DNA from: Cornus controversa
Taxonomy: Eukaryota > Streptophyta > Magnoliopsida > Cornales > Cornaceae
DNA: 64,000 bases
NCBI GenBank assembly: GCA_026545225.1
Contig: CM048845.1
Span: forward strand, 32,664,501 to 32,728,500
Direction: 5' to 3'
Of this stretch, positions 47,488 to 59,645 are shown piece by piece. The stretch's first letter is position 1, and every line of letters begins with the position of its first letter. The position numbers and the translations under genes are program-made. The notes under the pieces are model-generated. The model did not search any database, was not told the origin of the DNA, and was given only the letters and a program-made list of their open reading frames with translations.

Positions 47488-49085
47488 TTATGAGGCAATT
47501 GAGGTACCTGAAAGGGACGCTGCTTTGTTTCCAGGCAGTCTCGGGTCTGAAGGTGAACTTTGGAAAGAGTGAGATTGCTCCTGTGGGGGAGGTGGAGGAG
47601 ATTGACCATTTGGCAAATATCTTGGGATGTAGAGTGGGCTCTTTTCCCTTGACTTATTTGGGACTACCACTGGGTGTTAAGGCGCGGGGAGCCTCTTCTT
47701 GGGATCCTGTTGTGCAACGATTTGAGAGGCGGTTAGCTGGGTGGAAGAAACAGTACTTATCGAAAGAGGGTAGATTGACTCTGATGAAGAGCACGCTTTC
47801 AAGCCTTCCTATCTACTTCATGTCCTTCTTTCCATTGTCAGCTTCTATGCTGGAGAGATACAGGAGAGCTTTCTATGGGGTGGCATGGGGAAGGAGCCTA
47901 AATATCAGCTAGTAAGATGGGAGCAGATTTGTTGACCCACTTAGAGGGGTGCGGAAATTGAACCTTCTCAATAAAGCTTTATTGGATAAGTGACTTTGGC
48001 GGTTTGGGATAGAAAGAGAGAGGTTTTGGAGGTGGGTTATATGTCTCAAATACGGAGAAGATAGAGGGGGTTGGTGCTCGTTGATGTTGAGGTCACCAAT
48101 CGTGTTGGGTTTTGGAGGTACATTGCGAAGGGCTGGAATGAGTTCTCCAAGCACATTCGTTTTAGGCTAAGGGATGGATAGTTTGTAAGATTCTAGAATG
48201 ACTATTGGTGTGGCAAGAGATCATTTGAGAGTACCTACCCGAGACTTGCCGAAATTGCGATAGATAGACAGGTAATGGTCGCTCAGTGCTATCACCTAGA
48301 TGGTGGACGACTGGTTTGGGATGTTCAGTTTGAGAGACTTCTGCACAATTGGAAAATTGAGATGACGAAGTTTTTGGCCTTACTCTATGGACAGGTTTTT
48401 TTTGGGGTGGGGTGCGATGAACTGATTTGGACTGGCATGAGTCATGGCATATTTGAAGTCCGGTCATTTTATCGAAGGTTGTTGGACTCTCACGGGCCTT
48501 CCTTTCCTTGGAAAGGCATTTGGCGCTCTAGAACTCCTTTGAAGGTGGCTTTCTTTGTGTGGGCTGCATCCATGGGGAAGATCTTGACCATTGATAACCT
48601 AAGAAAGAGAGGACACATTTTGGTGAATTGGTGTTGTATGTGTAAACGGGCGGAGGAATCCGTTGATCAGCTTCTTCTTCATTGCCCTAGAGCTAGGGAG
48701 GGGTGGGATTTTCTTTGTGTTATTTTTGGAGTGCAGTGGGTCATGCTTAAGTCGGTGGTAAGCTGCATTACAGCTTGGGATGGATTTTGGGTGCGGTATG
48801 ATGCTAGACATTCATGGAGGGTTGCTCCTCATTGTTTATGGTGGGTTTTATGGAATGAGAGGAACAAGAGATCCTTCGAAGATAAAGAACATCCTTGGGA
48901 AGTTGTTAAGATACTTTGTTCTTAGTTTCTTATACTTTTGGTCGGAGGGATCCTTTTGTAATTTTTCGAAGACCCTGTTGACTTTTGTGGATAGTTTAAG
49001 GCTTTGATTTTGTGTTGTTCCTTAGGATGTGTCCCCTGCTTGGGCGCTTTTATTGAAATCTTTACTTGTAAAAAAAAAAAAAAAA
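47488..49085 (+). mobile_element. 5'-truncated L1-type LINE with poly(A) tail
   Basis: This is the 3' part of a LINE in plus orientation, ending in about 17 A's. A perfect 12-bp target duplication AATTCAACTAAG flanks it (47476-47487, 49086-49097). It carries the end of the reverse transcriptase (VSGLKVNFGKSEI, SFPLTYLGLPLG, LAGWKKQYLSKEGRLTL) in 47490-47912, then frameshifts. The zf-RVT domain lies in 48275-48925: WKGIWRSRTPLKVAFFVWAA, NWCCMCKRAEESVDQLLLHC and W-LWNERNKRSFE. Reverse transcription initiated at the 3' end and stopped early, which is the normal origin of such copies. Confidence 0.93.
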
Positions 49086-50100
49086 AATTCAACTAAGCAA
49101 CTCAAAAGGTTTCTCCTTTTTGCTTGACAAGAAATAAAAGCTATACTGAAAAAGAGGAGCAACTCCAAGGGAAAGTTTTGTCCTTGACATGTGGTGGAGG
49201 ATTCTTTATTTCGTTATTTTTTGGGGGATTTACTTCATGATATTGGCCACATTTCTGATTCCTATTTTCGTTTGGTGGTTGGTCTGGAATGATGTACTCT
49301 TGGATGAATACGTCCTTGATATAAATGTGAAAAACAGAGCTCCTTCATTGTGGAACTAGACCTAGAGTGACATGCCGGGGCGATCGGCGCAGCACACTCA
49401 TGCATTCAAGAAGTACAGAAGTCCGCCTATATTTAATTAGAGAATGAATAACAATGTACACCTGAGACAACCTTAAAATAAGAAGAAAGATAAAAGGCCT
49501 CTACAATGAATGCTCCCTCCCTATATAGGAAATCAACATCAAGATAGATAAAATTAAGAGATTATGAAGATTAAATAGTTAAGGGCCAAGGCATGAGCCT
49601 CAATCTCATTAGTGATTTAACTATACGTCCAAGGTCCTCCAGAGATGAGACTCCCACGCTGAATCACATCCATTAATCCACATTCAGTTATGATTTGCTC
49701 GACATTTTCAGAAGGTCTTCCCTAAGTACCAAAACCAACTCAAGAGAACCTTGCTAGAATGACCAAATCAATTGCTCCAAATGGTGCAAAGAGTATGTCA
49801 CCTTTGTGATGTCTACACAATCTTCTATCCAATACCCACTAGCATAGTTAAGGTTCCCTTGCTTTAGAAGCAGCCTTATTGCTTACTTCTTTGTGTAAGC
49901 AGGTAGTGATTTTTGGCCATTTTCAATGGTCGCCTAATGATGTCCATAGACTTAACATGGCCATTAGGGGCACGAGGCAGTCACGATTGCTATTCCCTAT
50001 TACGCATACAAACTCTTCCTGTTGCCACTTTTTGTGAGGCAACCACAAAGAGAAAACGAGAATACCCATAATTATATATAACTATTGTAAATAAGTTGGC

Positions 50101-50382
50101 GCTAGTGATTCATAATTACAATTGGTTTTCTAGGTATTTATTACGAGTGCTAGTCCCACCTTCATGTGTTCGATTTTGTACGCAACCAATTTGTGCAAAA
50201 TAATACCTAAAGTCAAGTCTATCTCCACTCTTGCTCTCCGTGCTAGTGATTCATAATTACAACTGGTTTTCTGGTTTTTATTACTAGGGCTAGTCCCACC
50301 TTCATGTGTTCAAGACTGGAAGCAACCTCTTTGTGCAAAATAATACCTAGTCAGGTCTATCTCCACGCTTGCTATCCAGCAT
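50101..50382. repeat. 141-bp tandem duplication in the intron
   Basis: Two diverged copies begin GCTAGTGATTCATAATTACA at 50101 and 50242. Both contain GCTAGTCCCACCTTCATGTG, TTTGTGCAAAATAATACCT and TCTATCTCCAC. They are non-coding. Confidence 0.8.
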
Positions 50383-51628
50383 GCCACATAGGTGGGACTA
50401 GAAATAGCTAGTGACCTTTACCTTTATGACTCCAAATATTTATTGTTTATTATATCAAGGACTACTAAACATAGGACAATCAACATTTCTATTTCCTTTG
50501 AATATTGGCAATATGAAGCACCAAGTTGATGATGGAATGCAGTCTGCTATTCCAAACATATATATTTTTTATAAGTAATGTTTCATTGAAGCGCGCTCAA
50601 ACGGGGAGCACATCTCATAAACAAAAGCACAAAAGACCAAAAGGGAATTTAAGAGAACAAAGAAGTAAGGACAGAGAATTTAAGAGACCAAAGAGAAGCC
50701 TCCTTTCCTTCAAAGGCTCTTTTATTTTTTCTTTCTTTCTTTCCACAACACCCCCGGCAACCACCACCACTACCAAAAAACAACAAGCAAAGCGGGGCTG
50801 TTCTCCACGCATCTCAAAACTGGATCTCCACTGTACATCCTCTCCAAGCTTAGAGTGCTCCTCCTGCAACTCAGCATCACCCAATCAATGCAGAACCTAG
50901 CTAGTAACAGATCCCAACTGTCCCTCGCCACCAAACAATGCAATAGTAAATTATTCACCGACTCCTCATTTCTTTTGCACATGCAACACCAGTTCACAAT
51001 AACCTGCCGCCTCCTTCTAAGGTTATCAATTGTCAGCATCCTCTCCAAAGCTGTTTTTCACCTGAAAAAAACCACTTTTAACAGAGCTTTGGTTCTCCAA
51101 ATTACCTTCCAAAGAAAAGTAGGCCATGGTCCTCCAATAGACTCCAGTAGAAAGATCAAACTTGGAAGCAACCTTGTCTAGATCCCGTCCAAAACTACTC
51201 ATCCACACCCTCCCCATCTACACTTTGACAATATAGCAGAGCCAGACAGATTAACAATATCCTCCAACTCCCAAGCTTGAAGATGTCTTCCAAGCCGCAT
51301 ATCCCATGTCATCCTTTTCCAATCAAGACGATAACAGTTAGCAACTGAGGCATGAGGATCCACAGCAATTCTGAAAAGTCTCGGAAAGATGCAAGCAAGA
51401 GGCCTATCATCACATCAAGAATCAGTCCAAAATCGAAGTATGTTCCCATCTCGCCTTGAATTTGATATGTTTTGAGAATTCATTCCAACCTTTCTGAATG
51501 AATTTCCAACTCCCACCCCTCTCGGGGATCTTAGTTCCCCCCCCAAAAAAAAACCCAATCCTCCCCAAATTTACAGGCAATAATCCTCCTCCATGATCAA
51601 CTCCTCTCAGCCTCAAACCTCCATAGAC

Positions 51629-52357
51629 CTAAGAAGCACGAACACTTCTATGAAGTGCCATGTTCGTGTCTGACACCGACACATCATGGACACTCTTGGA
51701 CACGTCTCTGACACTTCATGGTCGTGTCCATAATTTAAAAATAATTTTTATTATTTCAGACACTTGACCGACACAAATTCAAACACTTCAACACATTTCG
51801 GACACATGACCAACACATCCCACATCCTTTGTCTTTATAAAACAAACATATGAAACACTTCAACACATTTCGAACACATGACCAACACATCCCACATCCT
51901 TTGTCTTTATAAAACAAACATATGAAACACTTCAACACATTTCGAACACATGACCAACACATCCCACATCCTTTGTCTTTATAAAACAAACATATGACAG
52001 TCCTAGAAATAGTATTATGCATATACATCAAAGTGTTCAACCTCCTTTTACTTACAAATTGACATTAAACACATGTGAAAGTATGAAATGAAAAAAACAT
52101 AACTATAATGATAAGATAGGATAGTAATATCATATATAATATAATATATTCTTCTTGATATTCGAATAGCTTTAATTTATAACTTATGTAACTTTAAAAT
52201 AGAAATTATAAATTAATTATCGTTCTATAATTGTCTTATTCAATAGATATATAAATGAAAATTTATATTTATATTACTCGTGTCTATGTCCTACTTTTTT
52301 AGAGTTTGACGTGTCGGAGTATCTGTGTCTTATCACATCCGTGTCCATACTTCTTAG
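51629..52357. mobile_element. hAT-like non-autonomous element inside the second LINE
   Basis: The ends CTAAGAAGCACGAACAC and GTGTCCATACTTCTTAG form a terminal inverted repeat with three mismatches. The flanks CCATAGAC (51621-51628) and CCATGGCC (52358-52365) match at six of eight positions, fitting a decayed 8-bp duplication. Repeated GTGTC/GACAC words fill both subterminal regions. It separates two parts of LINE coding sequence. Confidence 0.75.
51781..51996. repeat. 72-bp tandem repeat, three units
   Basis: Units start at 51781, 51853 and 51925 with AAACACTTCAACACATTTCG and are nearly identical. Because 72 is a multiple of three, the minus strand stays open as a repeated Cys-rich peptide, but this is an artefact of the period. 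The array lies inside the hAT-like element. Confidence 0.95.
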
Positions 52358-52481
52358 CCATGGCCACTTGCCCAACAATGCATTGTTGAACATAAAGAGA
52401 TTCAAAATTTTCTTTTATTTATTTATTTTCCGAAATAGGATTATAAATAGATTTGTATATGTTTTCAATGTGATTTACATA

Positions 52482-54270
52482 TGTAGTGACTTGTTTAAAG
52501 GTCCGAGAAGTTTTCTAAGCCATTTGACTCAATTTGAAATTTTTGGGTCAATGGGGCCCGAAAAACCTGAGATTTTTTCGAAAAATTTTATTTTTTGTTT
52601 GAGACCAAATATTTTGTTAGAAGAGATGTAGAATTGATTTCGAGGCCATAGCCGCTTTCGGATTCGAAAATTCGAAAACGGAGATTGGAAAGTACGTTAA
52701 GTAAACTAGGGGCATTTTGGTCATTTTACACCCTAGGACTTATAAATATCATAACTCGGATATTTCCAGCCATTTCTATCTTTACAAATAGCTGAAAACC
52801 TCATTTCTCATTTCTCTCTTCTCTTTTCATTTTTCTTCCTTCTCTCTAAGTTTTGGAGGCTTTAGGGTGAGATTTGAATGGTGCTGGTGAAGGGAAGTTT
52901 GTTCTACGTGGCGAGAGTGTCGTTTTGAACCGAACAAAGATAGGTTTGGGTGATTTTTGAGCTGCTGAATTTGAGGGGTGTTAGAGATTTAATCTCTTAA
53001 GGTAGGGGTGTGTGTTGTGTCTTTCAATTCAAGCTTGATTTTATATTATATGCATAAAATATTAGGTTTTCATATTATTGTTGAAAATATGAGAAATTAT
53101 ATTGCTGTTTTTTTCTTTTCTTTGATGAAAATGACTACAATTGTGATGTAGAATGCCTAGAATGCATGCCTTGTGATTATAGGCCATATGTGATAAATGT
53201 TTGGCATATATGAGGTTATGTGGGATTTCTAGTGATGTGGTGTTGATATGTGTTAAGCTTAGGGCTTAATGTGAATTGTTTTGAAATAAAAGGATTTTGT
53301 ATATGTCATTAACGGTTTATTGCATGACATGCTAGAAATTGAACCTAGGACATGAAATAGGTGTTTATGCATCGAGGACTTGTGTGTGTATATGTTAAAC
53401 GTGACATGTTTGGGGTGTATGAAATGACATCTCGAAAAGGACTCATGTATAAGGTAGAGGAGGAATAGATCCTTCGTGGTTGAAAGACCTCAAACTTGCA
53501 CAAGAGGATTGGTTACCGGTGGGTTAATAGTCCAAAAATAACTATGCACATGGGGCATGGGGCTTCGGCACATATCCGGTTTGTGTGTGAGTGAGCACAA
53601 TTCCGAGAGCAATGTGATTTTGTGTTGGACTCTATGTTTGAATTCTTTTATTTGTCATATGTTATAAGTCTGATGAAGTTATGCATTAATGCATGAAACT
53701 AGATTGAGCTTTATGAATTGTCATGTGTATTGACGTGTATGCCATGCAAATAAATTAATTGTGACGTTGACTAGAATGCTAGGGAGCATAACATGTAGCT
53801 ATGCTACGCATTTTGATTGATTTATGTATTAATATGAAATGTGGGGACTTGAGTGGATTGCACAACATATGACCATGAGCCATTGATTTTGCTCACCCCC
53901 TAAATTTCAGGAAATGGCACAGAGGCCATTGAGGGTAACCAACCATGAGTTGGATTTAGAGTTTAGAAGAACTCCTATTGGTTATTTTGTATTGTGCACG
54001 TCCGAGATGTGGACATGGTGTATTTAGACATGTCTAAGGAGACTTTTATTTTGAGATATTGTAAATAGGCATTTGTGCCTTGAGTGTTGGTTTTGGACAA
54101 GAACAACTATGTATAAATGGAGTATTTGTTCACTTGATGAGTATTCTATGTGTTACTTGATATTTAAATATGTTAAGGTTGTGTTGTGATATATGTTAGG
54201 ATGTGAGGTTTCACTTATTCACCCTTGATTTTTTGTACTATTCTGGGTATGGAAATTTGGGGCGTGACAT
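52482..54270 (+). mobile_element. Long-LTR-family sequence, plus orientation
   Basis: It begins near TGTAGTGAC and ends GGAAATTTGGGGCGTGACA, the reverse complement of the TGTCACGCCCCAAAATC start of the LTR at 19778. GGCATTTTGGTCATTT and a TATA-like CTTATAAATATC at 52710-52750 match the outer LTR. GCTCACCCCCTAAATTTCAG at 53891-53910 is the family motif. No matching 5-bp flank was found, so the borders are approximate; it is probably a solo LTR. Confidence 0.65.
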
Positions 54271-55303
54271 AACAAGTCGAAATGCTTGATTCCCATTCCG
54301 TCCCACAGGAAATTCCTTTGAAACTTATCAATGCACCTCGCCACTAAACTGGGAATCTAAAATAGAGAGAGGTAATATGTTGGAAGGCTTGACAAAGTAT
54401 TTTAGATAATAGTTAGACGATCCCTTTGGAAATGTCCACCAAATATATGATTAAGTGTATCCTGAGATATTAATTTCTCAAGTGAAAAAAGAAGAAGAAA
54501 AAAATAGACTAATATGGATTATTGCATAGACGACATCAAAGCATCACCTAGCATAAGCTAAATTGCCCAAGGATCACAAAGATACCCTAACTTCAGCAAC
54601 AGCCATCTAAATCCAAGTAATATTAATCCACTTTACGCAGATAATGTTGATTATATCAGAAAATTCAGCTCCTTCAACTTCCTTGAGAGTTTCTACCCAA
54701 AGGAAGGCATTCTAATATGTCCCCTTACCTCGGATAAAAGTCCATGGGAATTCTTCCATTACTTTCTTGCAAAACAATTAGATGGAAGCTGTCATAAGAA
54801 ATCCTAATAACAATTTTAACAGTTCCCCAGCCAACCACAGAAAAATGGAGCCAAGATTAAGATATATGTGGTGGAATAACCTAATGCAGACCCAGCAGCT
54901 AAAAATGAATGCCACACCTAAATGCCATAGAAAAGTGAAGGTGAAGATGATCAATTGTAAATGGCTGCTCTAAAGAAGAAAGACAAACCAGGTGAGATGG
55001 CTTTTTAGTCTTCCTTAACTACCAAAGAATATTAGACATTTTGAACTTTCTAGATCAAAATTCAAAATAAAGAAGAGAATTTCAAAAAAGTTTCAGCATA
55101 CAAGTGAAGAGCTTCATCAGGAAAGAGCATCTCGATAAATTTAGAGAGAAAAGAAAGATAGAAGATTTGAAAGTCAATGGAACACTGTTTCAGTATCCAT
55201 GCTTTTAAATAAATCAATCATAACAATGAGAGATAGAAGATTTGAGAGGAAAATATGACTAGCATTTGTGCGTTTTCATGTAGATGGTTAACAATCCCGT
55301 CAA

Positions 55304-55545
55304 TTAGTATCGGAGTTTGGCTCAAAGTCAAGACAGAGGCCTGGCCTACCAAGTGTTACATTCTAGATTTTTCTTATGAACCAGAAGGGCCAGAGCCCTT
55401 CTAATTAGGGTTTTGTGTTCCATATAGAAGGGAATTTTTTCTCTTCTCTGATAAACGTGTGGCAGACTCCCAAACCTTGTAGAAATCATTGTAAGAGCTT
55501 ATTGTGTGAGAAGGGAGGAAAAGTTCTTAATCCTTTGCACTTTTA
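55304..55545 (+). mobile_element. Candidate 5' LTR fragment of a Copia relic
   Basis: The passage from GGCCTGGCCTACCAAGTGTT to GAGCTTATTGTGTGAGAAGG is repeated in the same orientation at 59646-59895 (CCCGGCCCACCATGTGTT to GAGCTTATTGTGTGAGAAGG). Copia RNase H remains lie just before the second copy, so the pair are most likely the LTRs of one decayed element. Confidence 0.55.
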
Positions 55546-56193
55546 CTTCCTTCTATAACTGTCACTTTAGGTTGAAACCAAAGGGGCAAAGACATCAAAA
55601 TTTTTCTAACAATTTTATTCTTCCTTGTGTGGCTGTCATTCAGTTTGGCATAAATGTCATTTTTTCCCATCCTAAGAATCTCAAACCTAATTGTGAGCAT
55701 TAAAATTTTGAGATTTCAAGGGCATTTGTTCTTTCATGTGCTCCCTGTAGAATGTCCCATGCTTCTTTGGCAATAATGCAAGTCAATATGCAAAAACATC
55801 TAAAGACAACTCTTCCTTAGACCAATATACACTCAGTTTAACTACCCAAATATATATATATATATATATATACACTCGGTTTAGCAATGGTCATCATATT
55901 AGTTCCATCTCCAATGGCAACCGTAAGACAACTCTAGTCATCTTCTAATATGACCATGATGTAAGGTCATGTATGTAAATTCATGGTTATTTAAAAAAAG
56001 AAAAAAGAAAACTATGTGAATGAATGATTAAAATCTAAGAGGCGCATATTTTATAAACCTAGGGCCTATTTAAGCGGGAACCTTAAGGCTTTACATAAGC
56101 CTAAAGCCTGACTACGGCAGTCTTGCCTGTAATAAGTTGAGGCATTTCAACTGAACCTTGATGAGCCTGGGGCTTTTTTAGAGCCTAGGTGTG

Positions 56194-56815
56194 CCTTCAA
56201 CAACTGTGGCCCCATTCCATCAAAAAAAGGCATTCATGAAACTGATCCTCTCATTTGTGATCCATGTTTCCCGAAATCAAAAAAATATATATAAAGAAAC
56301 AAGTCAGAAAAGAAGCTTTTGGAAGATTTCAAAGATCAAACTCCTAACATTAAGCAACATTGCTCTAAACCAGGCGAGTGTGCAAGTAGAAGCTTCACAA
56401 GGTAAACCTAGATGGGATGAATAGTTCTTGAATGCTCTTTTTACAAGATTTTAAACTTAATGCAACTTATATGCAATTTAAGCAATTAGAGTATAAAAAT
56501 AAAGCCTTCAACAACTGTGGTCCCATTCCATCCAAAAAAGGCATTCATGAAACTGATCCTCTCATTTGTGATCCATGTTTCCCGAAACCAAAAAAATATA
56601 TATAAAGAAACAAGTCAGAAAAGAAGATTTTGGAAAATTTCAAAGATCAAACTCCTAACATTAAGCAACATTGCTCTAAACCAGGCGAGTGTGCAAGTAG
56701 AAGCTTCACAAGGGAAACTTAGATGTGATGAATAGTTCTTGAATGCTCTTTTTGCAAGATTTTAAGCTTAACGCAACTTATATGCAATTTAAGCAATTAG
56801 AGTATAAAAATAAAG
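56194..56815. repeat. 311-bp tandem duplication
   Basis: Copy 1 starts at 56194 and copy 2 at 56505 with CCTTCAACAACTGTGG. The copies differ at a few positions only. Both contain an open stretch of about 70 codons without any recognisable domain, so I do not treat it as a gene. Confidence 0.93.
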
Positions 56816-57551
56816 TAAAACAAAGTAAAAGAAACACCACTTATTTTTACGTGGAAAAACCTAAACCAAGAAAAGCCACAAACTACCATCTCAGGCTCAC
56901 CAATCTGCTATAGCCTTAAATAAAGCGGAATGGAAACATAGAATTCATGTAGCTGACCCCAAGTAGTTGGCAAAAAGGCTTGATTGTTGTTGTTTTCCAT
57001 GATGCTTGACAAGACAGTGGTTGCCAATGTCTTAGTTTCACACCTAGTTCCCACTTGTTTCTCATGAGTCCAATTGTTGCAAGCCTCAAACTTACAATTA
57101 TTCTCTCGAGTTCACTTGCCACTATCCATCAATGCCAACTACTCTCAATGCACCTTCCATTGTAGTGATCGTGTAGAAATCTTCTTATTGAAAGCTGATG
57201 AAGATTGATGGAATGTGTTATTGATCATTCTCTAAATCACTAGATGAAGCTCAGTTTCTTGAACAATCGATTCACACTCTCGTCCAGAAGGATGTGTCAA
57301 TTCATAATCAAAAACTTTGCTAAAGGTGTCTATAGAACTTAAAAACCTGAAAGCAAGTAGCTTTGTGTTGAATTCCTTTTGAGTATATGTAAAAGAGCAG
57401 AGAGAGAGAGAGTTCAACAACCTTATAACTTGTTTATATAGAGTTCATAAACATGATTAAATCTTATTAGAGTTAAAACTCAATATGGAAATATTTCATG
57501 AAGTTTGAAGGTCATTAGAAAATGTTTCAAATAGTTAGGAAGTCTTAAAAC
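56816..57551. other. Non-coding DNA between repeats, Copia-like LTR wording
   Basis: On the minus strand GGTTTTTCCACGTAAAAATAAGTGGTGTTTC near 56830-56860 resembles a Copia LTR end, and a short CT/GA tract lies at 57400-57415. No gene is visible. Confidence 0.4.
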
Positions 57552-58667
57552 CATAGTTGTCAAAGCGTGCCGGGCGAGGCGTAGCTATTGCGCCTAGGAT
57601 ACTCCTAGGCGAGGCGCCTTCAAAGAGGCGAGTGCCTTAATCAAAAAGGCGCGAGGCCCTAGGCGCAAGAGAGTGGCGCCTCTTTGAAGGCTTATGTTTT
57701 TATTGGCTTTTTTTTTACTTGTCCCCATCTAATTGGTGGACTAACAGTTAAAAATAAAAAATAAATAAAATAAAAGAAAACGCTTAATTTTTTACTGCTT
57801 TCTTTTTACTTGTCGGTGGACTATCAGTAAAAACAAAAAAGAAAAGGACTTGCACTTAACCCAAATCAAATCTAGGGTTTGGCTCTGCGATTGGACTTAT
57901 TTCTGTGATTGTGAAAGGTCTCTTCAGACTCTTCTGCGTCTCAACCTTTCAGGTACTCTTCTCTTCTTCTTCTTCTTCTTCTCTCCAATTCGAACTGATT
58001 CTACGATTATTCAAACTGTGAAAACTTTATTTTTTTTCCTCTCTCTCTTCTTCTTCTTCTTCTTCAGAATTCTGCAAAACCTGTTAAGTGCATGCTCTGT
58101 TTTTTTTTCCTCTCTCTTCTCTTTTTCTTTTCTTCTTCTTCTTCTTCAGACTTCTGCATAACCTGTTAAGTGCATGCTTTGTTCTTTTCCCACTCTCTCT
58201 TCTTTTCTTCAACTTCTTCTTATTCTTCTTCTTCAGACTTCTGTAGAACCTGTTAAGTGCATGCTCTGGTTTTTCTTCTTCTTCAAATTTCTGCAGAACC
58301 TATACATGCTCTTTTTTTTTTTAAATCTGTTTTTCTGCAAAACCTTTTCTGCTTCTTTTTCTGTTTTTTTAATCTTTGAAGTAATTTCATATAAAAAAAT
58401 TAGAACTTTTTTTAATTTTTATTTCATTAGTTGAATTTTACATCTTTATGTTAGTATGATTGCTTATTGTCCATTATGAAGTACGAAGTTAGGCATTTTA
58501 TTGTTGCTATTGTATTTGTTGGCTTTGTATTGCTGGCTACAAACGCTATATTTTTAATTTTTTTTTTCAACTTGTGCCTAGGTTCAGTCAGGCCCGTGCC
58601 TCGCCTTGCGCCTCAGGCTCCAGGAAGCCTTAGCGCCTTAGTGCGCCTTGAGCCTTTAACAACTATG
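57552..58667. mobile_element. hAT-type non-autonomous element, 1116 bp
   Basis: The terminal inverted repeats CATAGTTGTCAAAG and CTTTAACAACTATG (one mismatch) are flanked by a perfect 8-bp duplication CTTAAAAC (57544-57551, 58668-58675). The subterminal regions are rich in AGGCGC/GCGCCT words. The middle is a pyrimidine-rich block with four tandem units. It has no transposase, and the Phe/Leu-rich open frames inside result from the pyrimidine tract. Confidence 0.9.
57955..58318 (+). repeat. Four pyrimidine-tract/CAG tandem units
   Basis: Each unit consists of a long CTT-rich tract followed by TTCAGA-TTCTGCA-AACCTGTTAAGTGCATGCT or a close variant (near 58065, 58147, 58236 and 58285). Polypyrimidine plus CAG is the form of a plant 3' splice site, so this is an array of acceptor-like signals on the plus strand (antisense to GAUT11). 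Confidence 0.75.
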
Positions 58668-59049
58668 CTTAAAACCAATTATCCACAATAATATATACGT
58701 ACTTGGAGGATTGATTAATCGGTACTTAAGTCTCTAGAGTATAAATACAATGCATGTCAAAAGTTATGTACAGGTTCATAACATTCTGAATTGCTTGTAT
58801 CGGATTTGAAAATGCATGTAAAGATGCATCATGCACAATATTGAAAATTTTGGAAAATTTTAACTAAAACAATAATAGCCTTAATTTTGGAACATTAATA
58901 AAGTTTCCAAACCATTTTTAAGTGTCCTCGAACACTCGTTTATCTATCCTAAGTGAGAGAGTGTGACTTTGATATGGACATGACTCAAAATAAATAGAAT
59001 TACAACTCAATGAGACTTTGACTATGAAATTTGCCAACAAATGACTCTT

Positions 59050-59560
59050 AATTCCAAATAAATGGTACTTCAGATTCTCATGTTTGTGGTTTTGTGGATT
59101 CTGAATATGTGGGTGATATGAATAATTGATGGTCTACTACAATATATGTCTTTACATTAGATTTGAGTGCAAAAGGAAGGTGATGTTACAATCTACATTT
59201 GCTTTATCAACTATTGGGGATATATATGACAGTGACTAAAGCTGTCAAGGAGGCTTTTTGGCTTCGTGGATTAGTTTGTGACTTGTGGATTTCGTAAGAG
59301 CACATTAAAGGTAAATTGGGATAGTAGGAGTACTAATTACTTGGCAAAAAACAAGGTTCATCATGTGAGACAAATCATATTGATGTTCATTTTGACTTAT
59401 CAAAAAATATATATATTGATGTTCATTTTCATTGTTCATTAGATAATGATTGATGGAAAAATTTGTTACAAAAGGTGGACACATAGGATAATCTGAAAGA
59501 TATGTTGATTGAGACAATTGCTGTAGTAAGTTCAAGCATTGCTTGGCTTGATTAACATCC
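59050..59560 (+). pseudogene. Copia RNase H remnant
   Basis: Frame pieces resemble the end of a Ty1/copia polyprotein: a YVFTLDLSAKGR-type stretch, then YMTVTKAVKEAFWLRGLVCDL, then NYLAKNKVHHVR and HIDVHFDLS. The order matches RNase H followed by the conserved C-terminal HIDVR-F block. Stops and frameshifts are frequent. It directly precedes the second LTR-like copy. Confidence 0.65.
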
Positions 59561-59645
59561 TAGGGGCTTGAGCCCTTTAGGCTTGGTGCAGATAATGATT
59601 GATTGTGGGTAAAACCTTGCACTCTTAGAAACAAAGTCGAGAATT

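Larger units (their letters stand above)
50570..52412 (-). mobile_element. Second L1-type LINE, minus strand, split by a hAT-like element
   Basis: Its 3' end (minus strand, near 50570) reads GTGCTCCCCGTTTGAGCGC-TTCAATGAAA-ATTACTTATAAAAA. This parallels the end of the LINE at 47488-49085 (GTCCCCTGCTTGGGCGC-TTATTGAAATCTTTACTTGTAAAAA). The zf-RVT domain is visible at 51048-50770 (LTIDNLRRRRQVIVNWCCMC, NNLLLHC). Upstream, the FNNALLGKW block at about 52390 belongs to the same LINE but is separated by the element at 51629-52357. The copy is 5'-truncated and disabled by frameshifts; no target duplication was found. Confidence 0.8.

Noticed and set aside
51756..52040. Repeated Cys-rich peptide frame on the minus strand
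   Set aside because: It is open only because the 72-bp repeat is a multiple of three; it lies in a transposon.
56191..56735. Duplicated frames of about 75 codons
   Set aside because: They are duplicated because the 311-bp unit is duplicated; no recognisable protein features.
57850..58434. Phe/Leu-rich frames resembling membrane proteins
   Set aside because: They are products of the CTT-rich tract of the hAT element, not of a gene.
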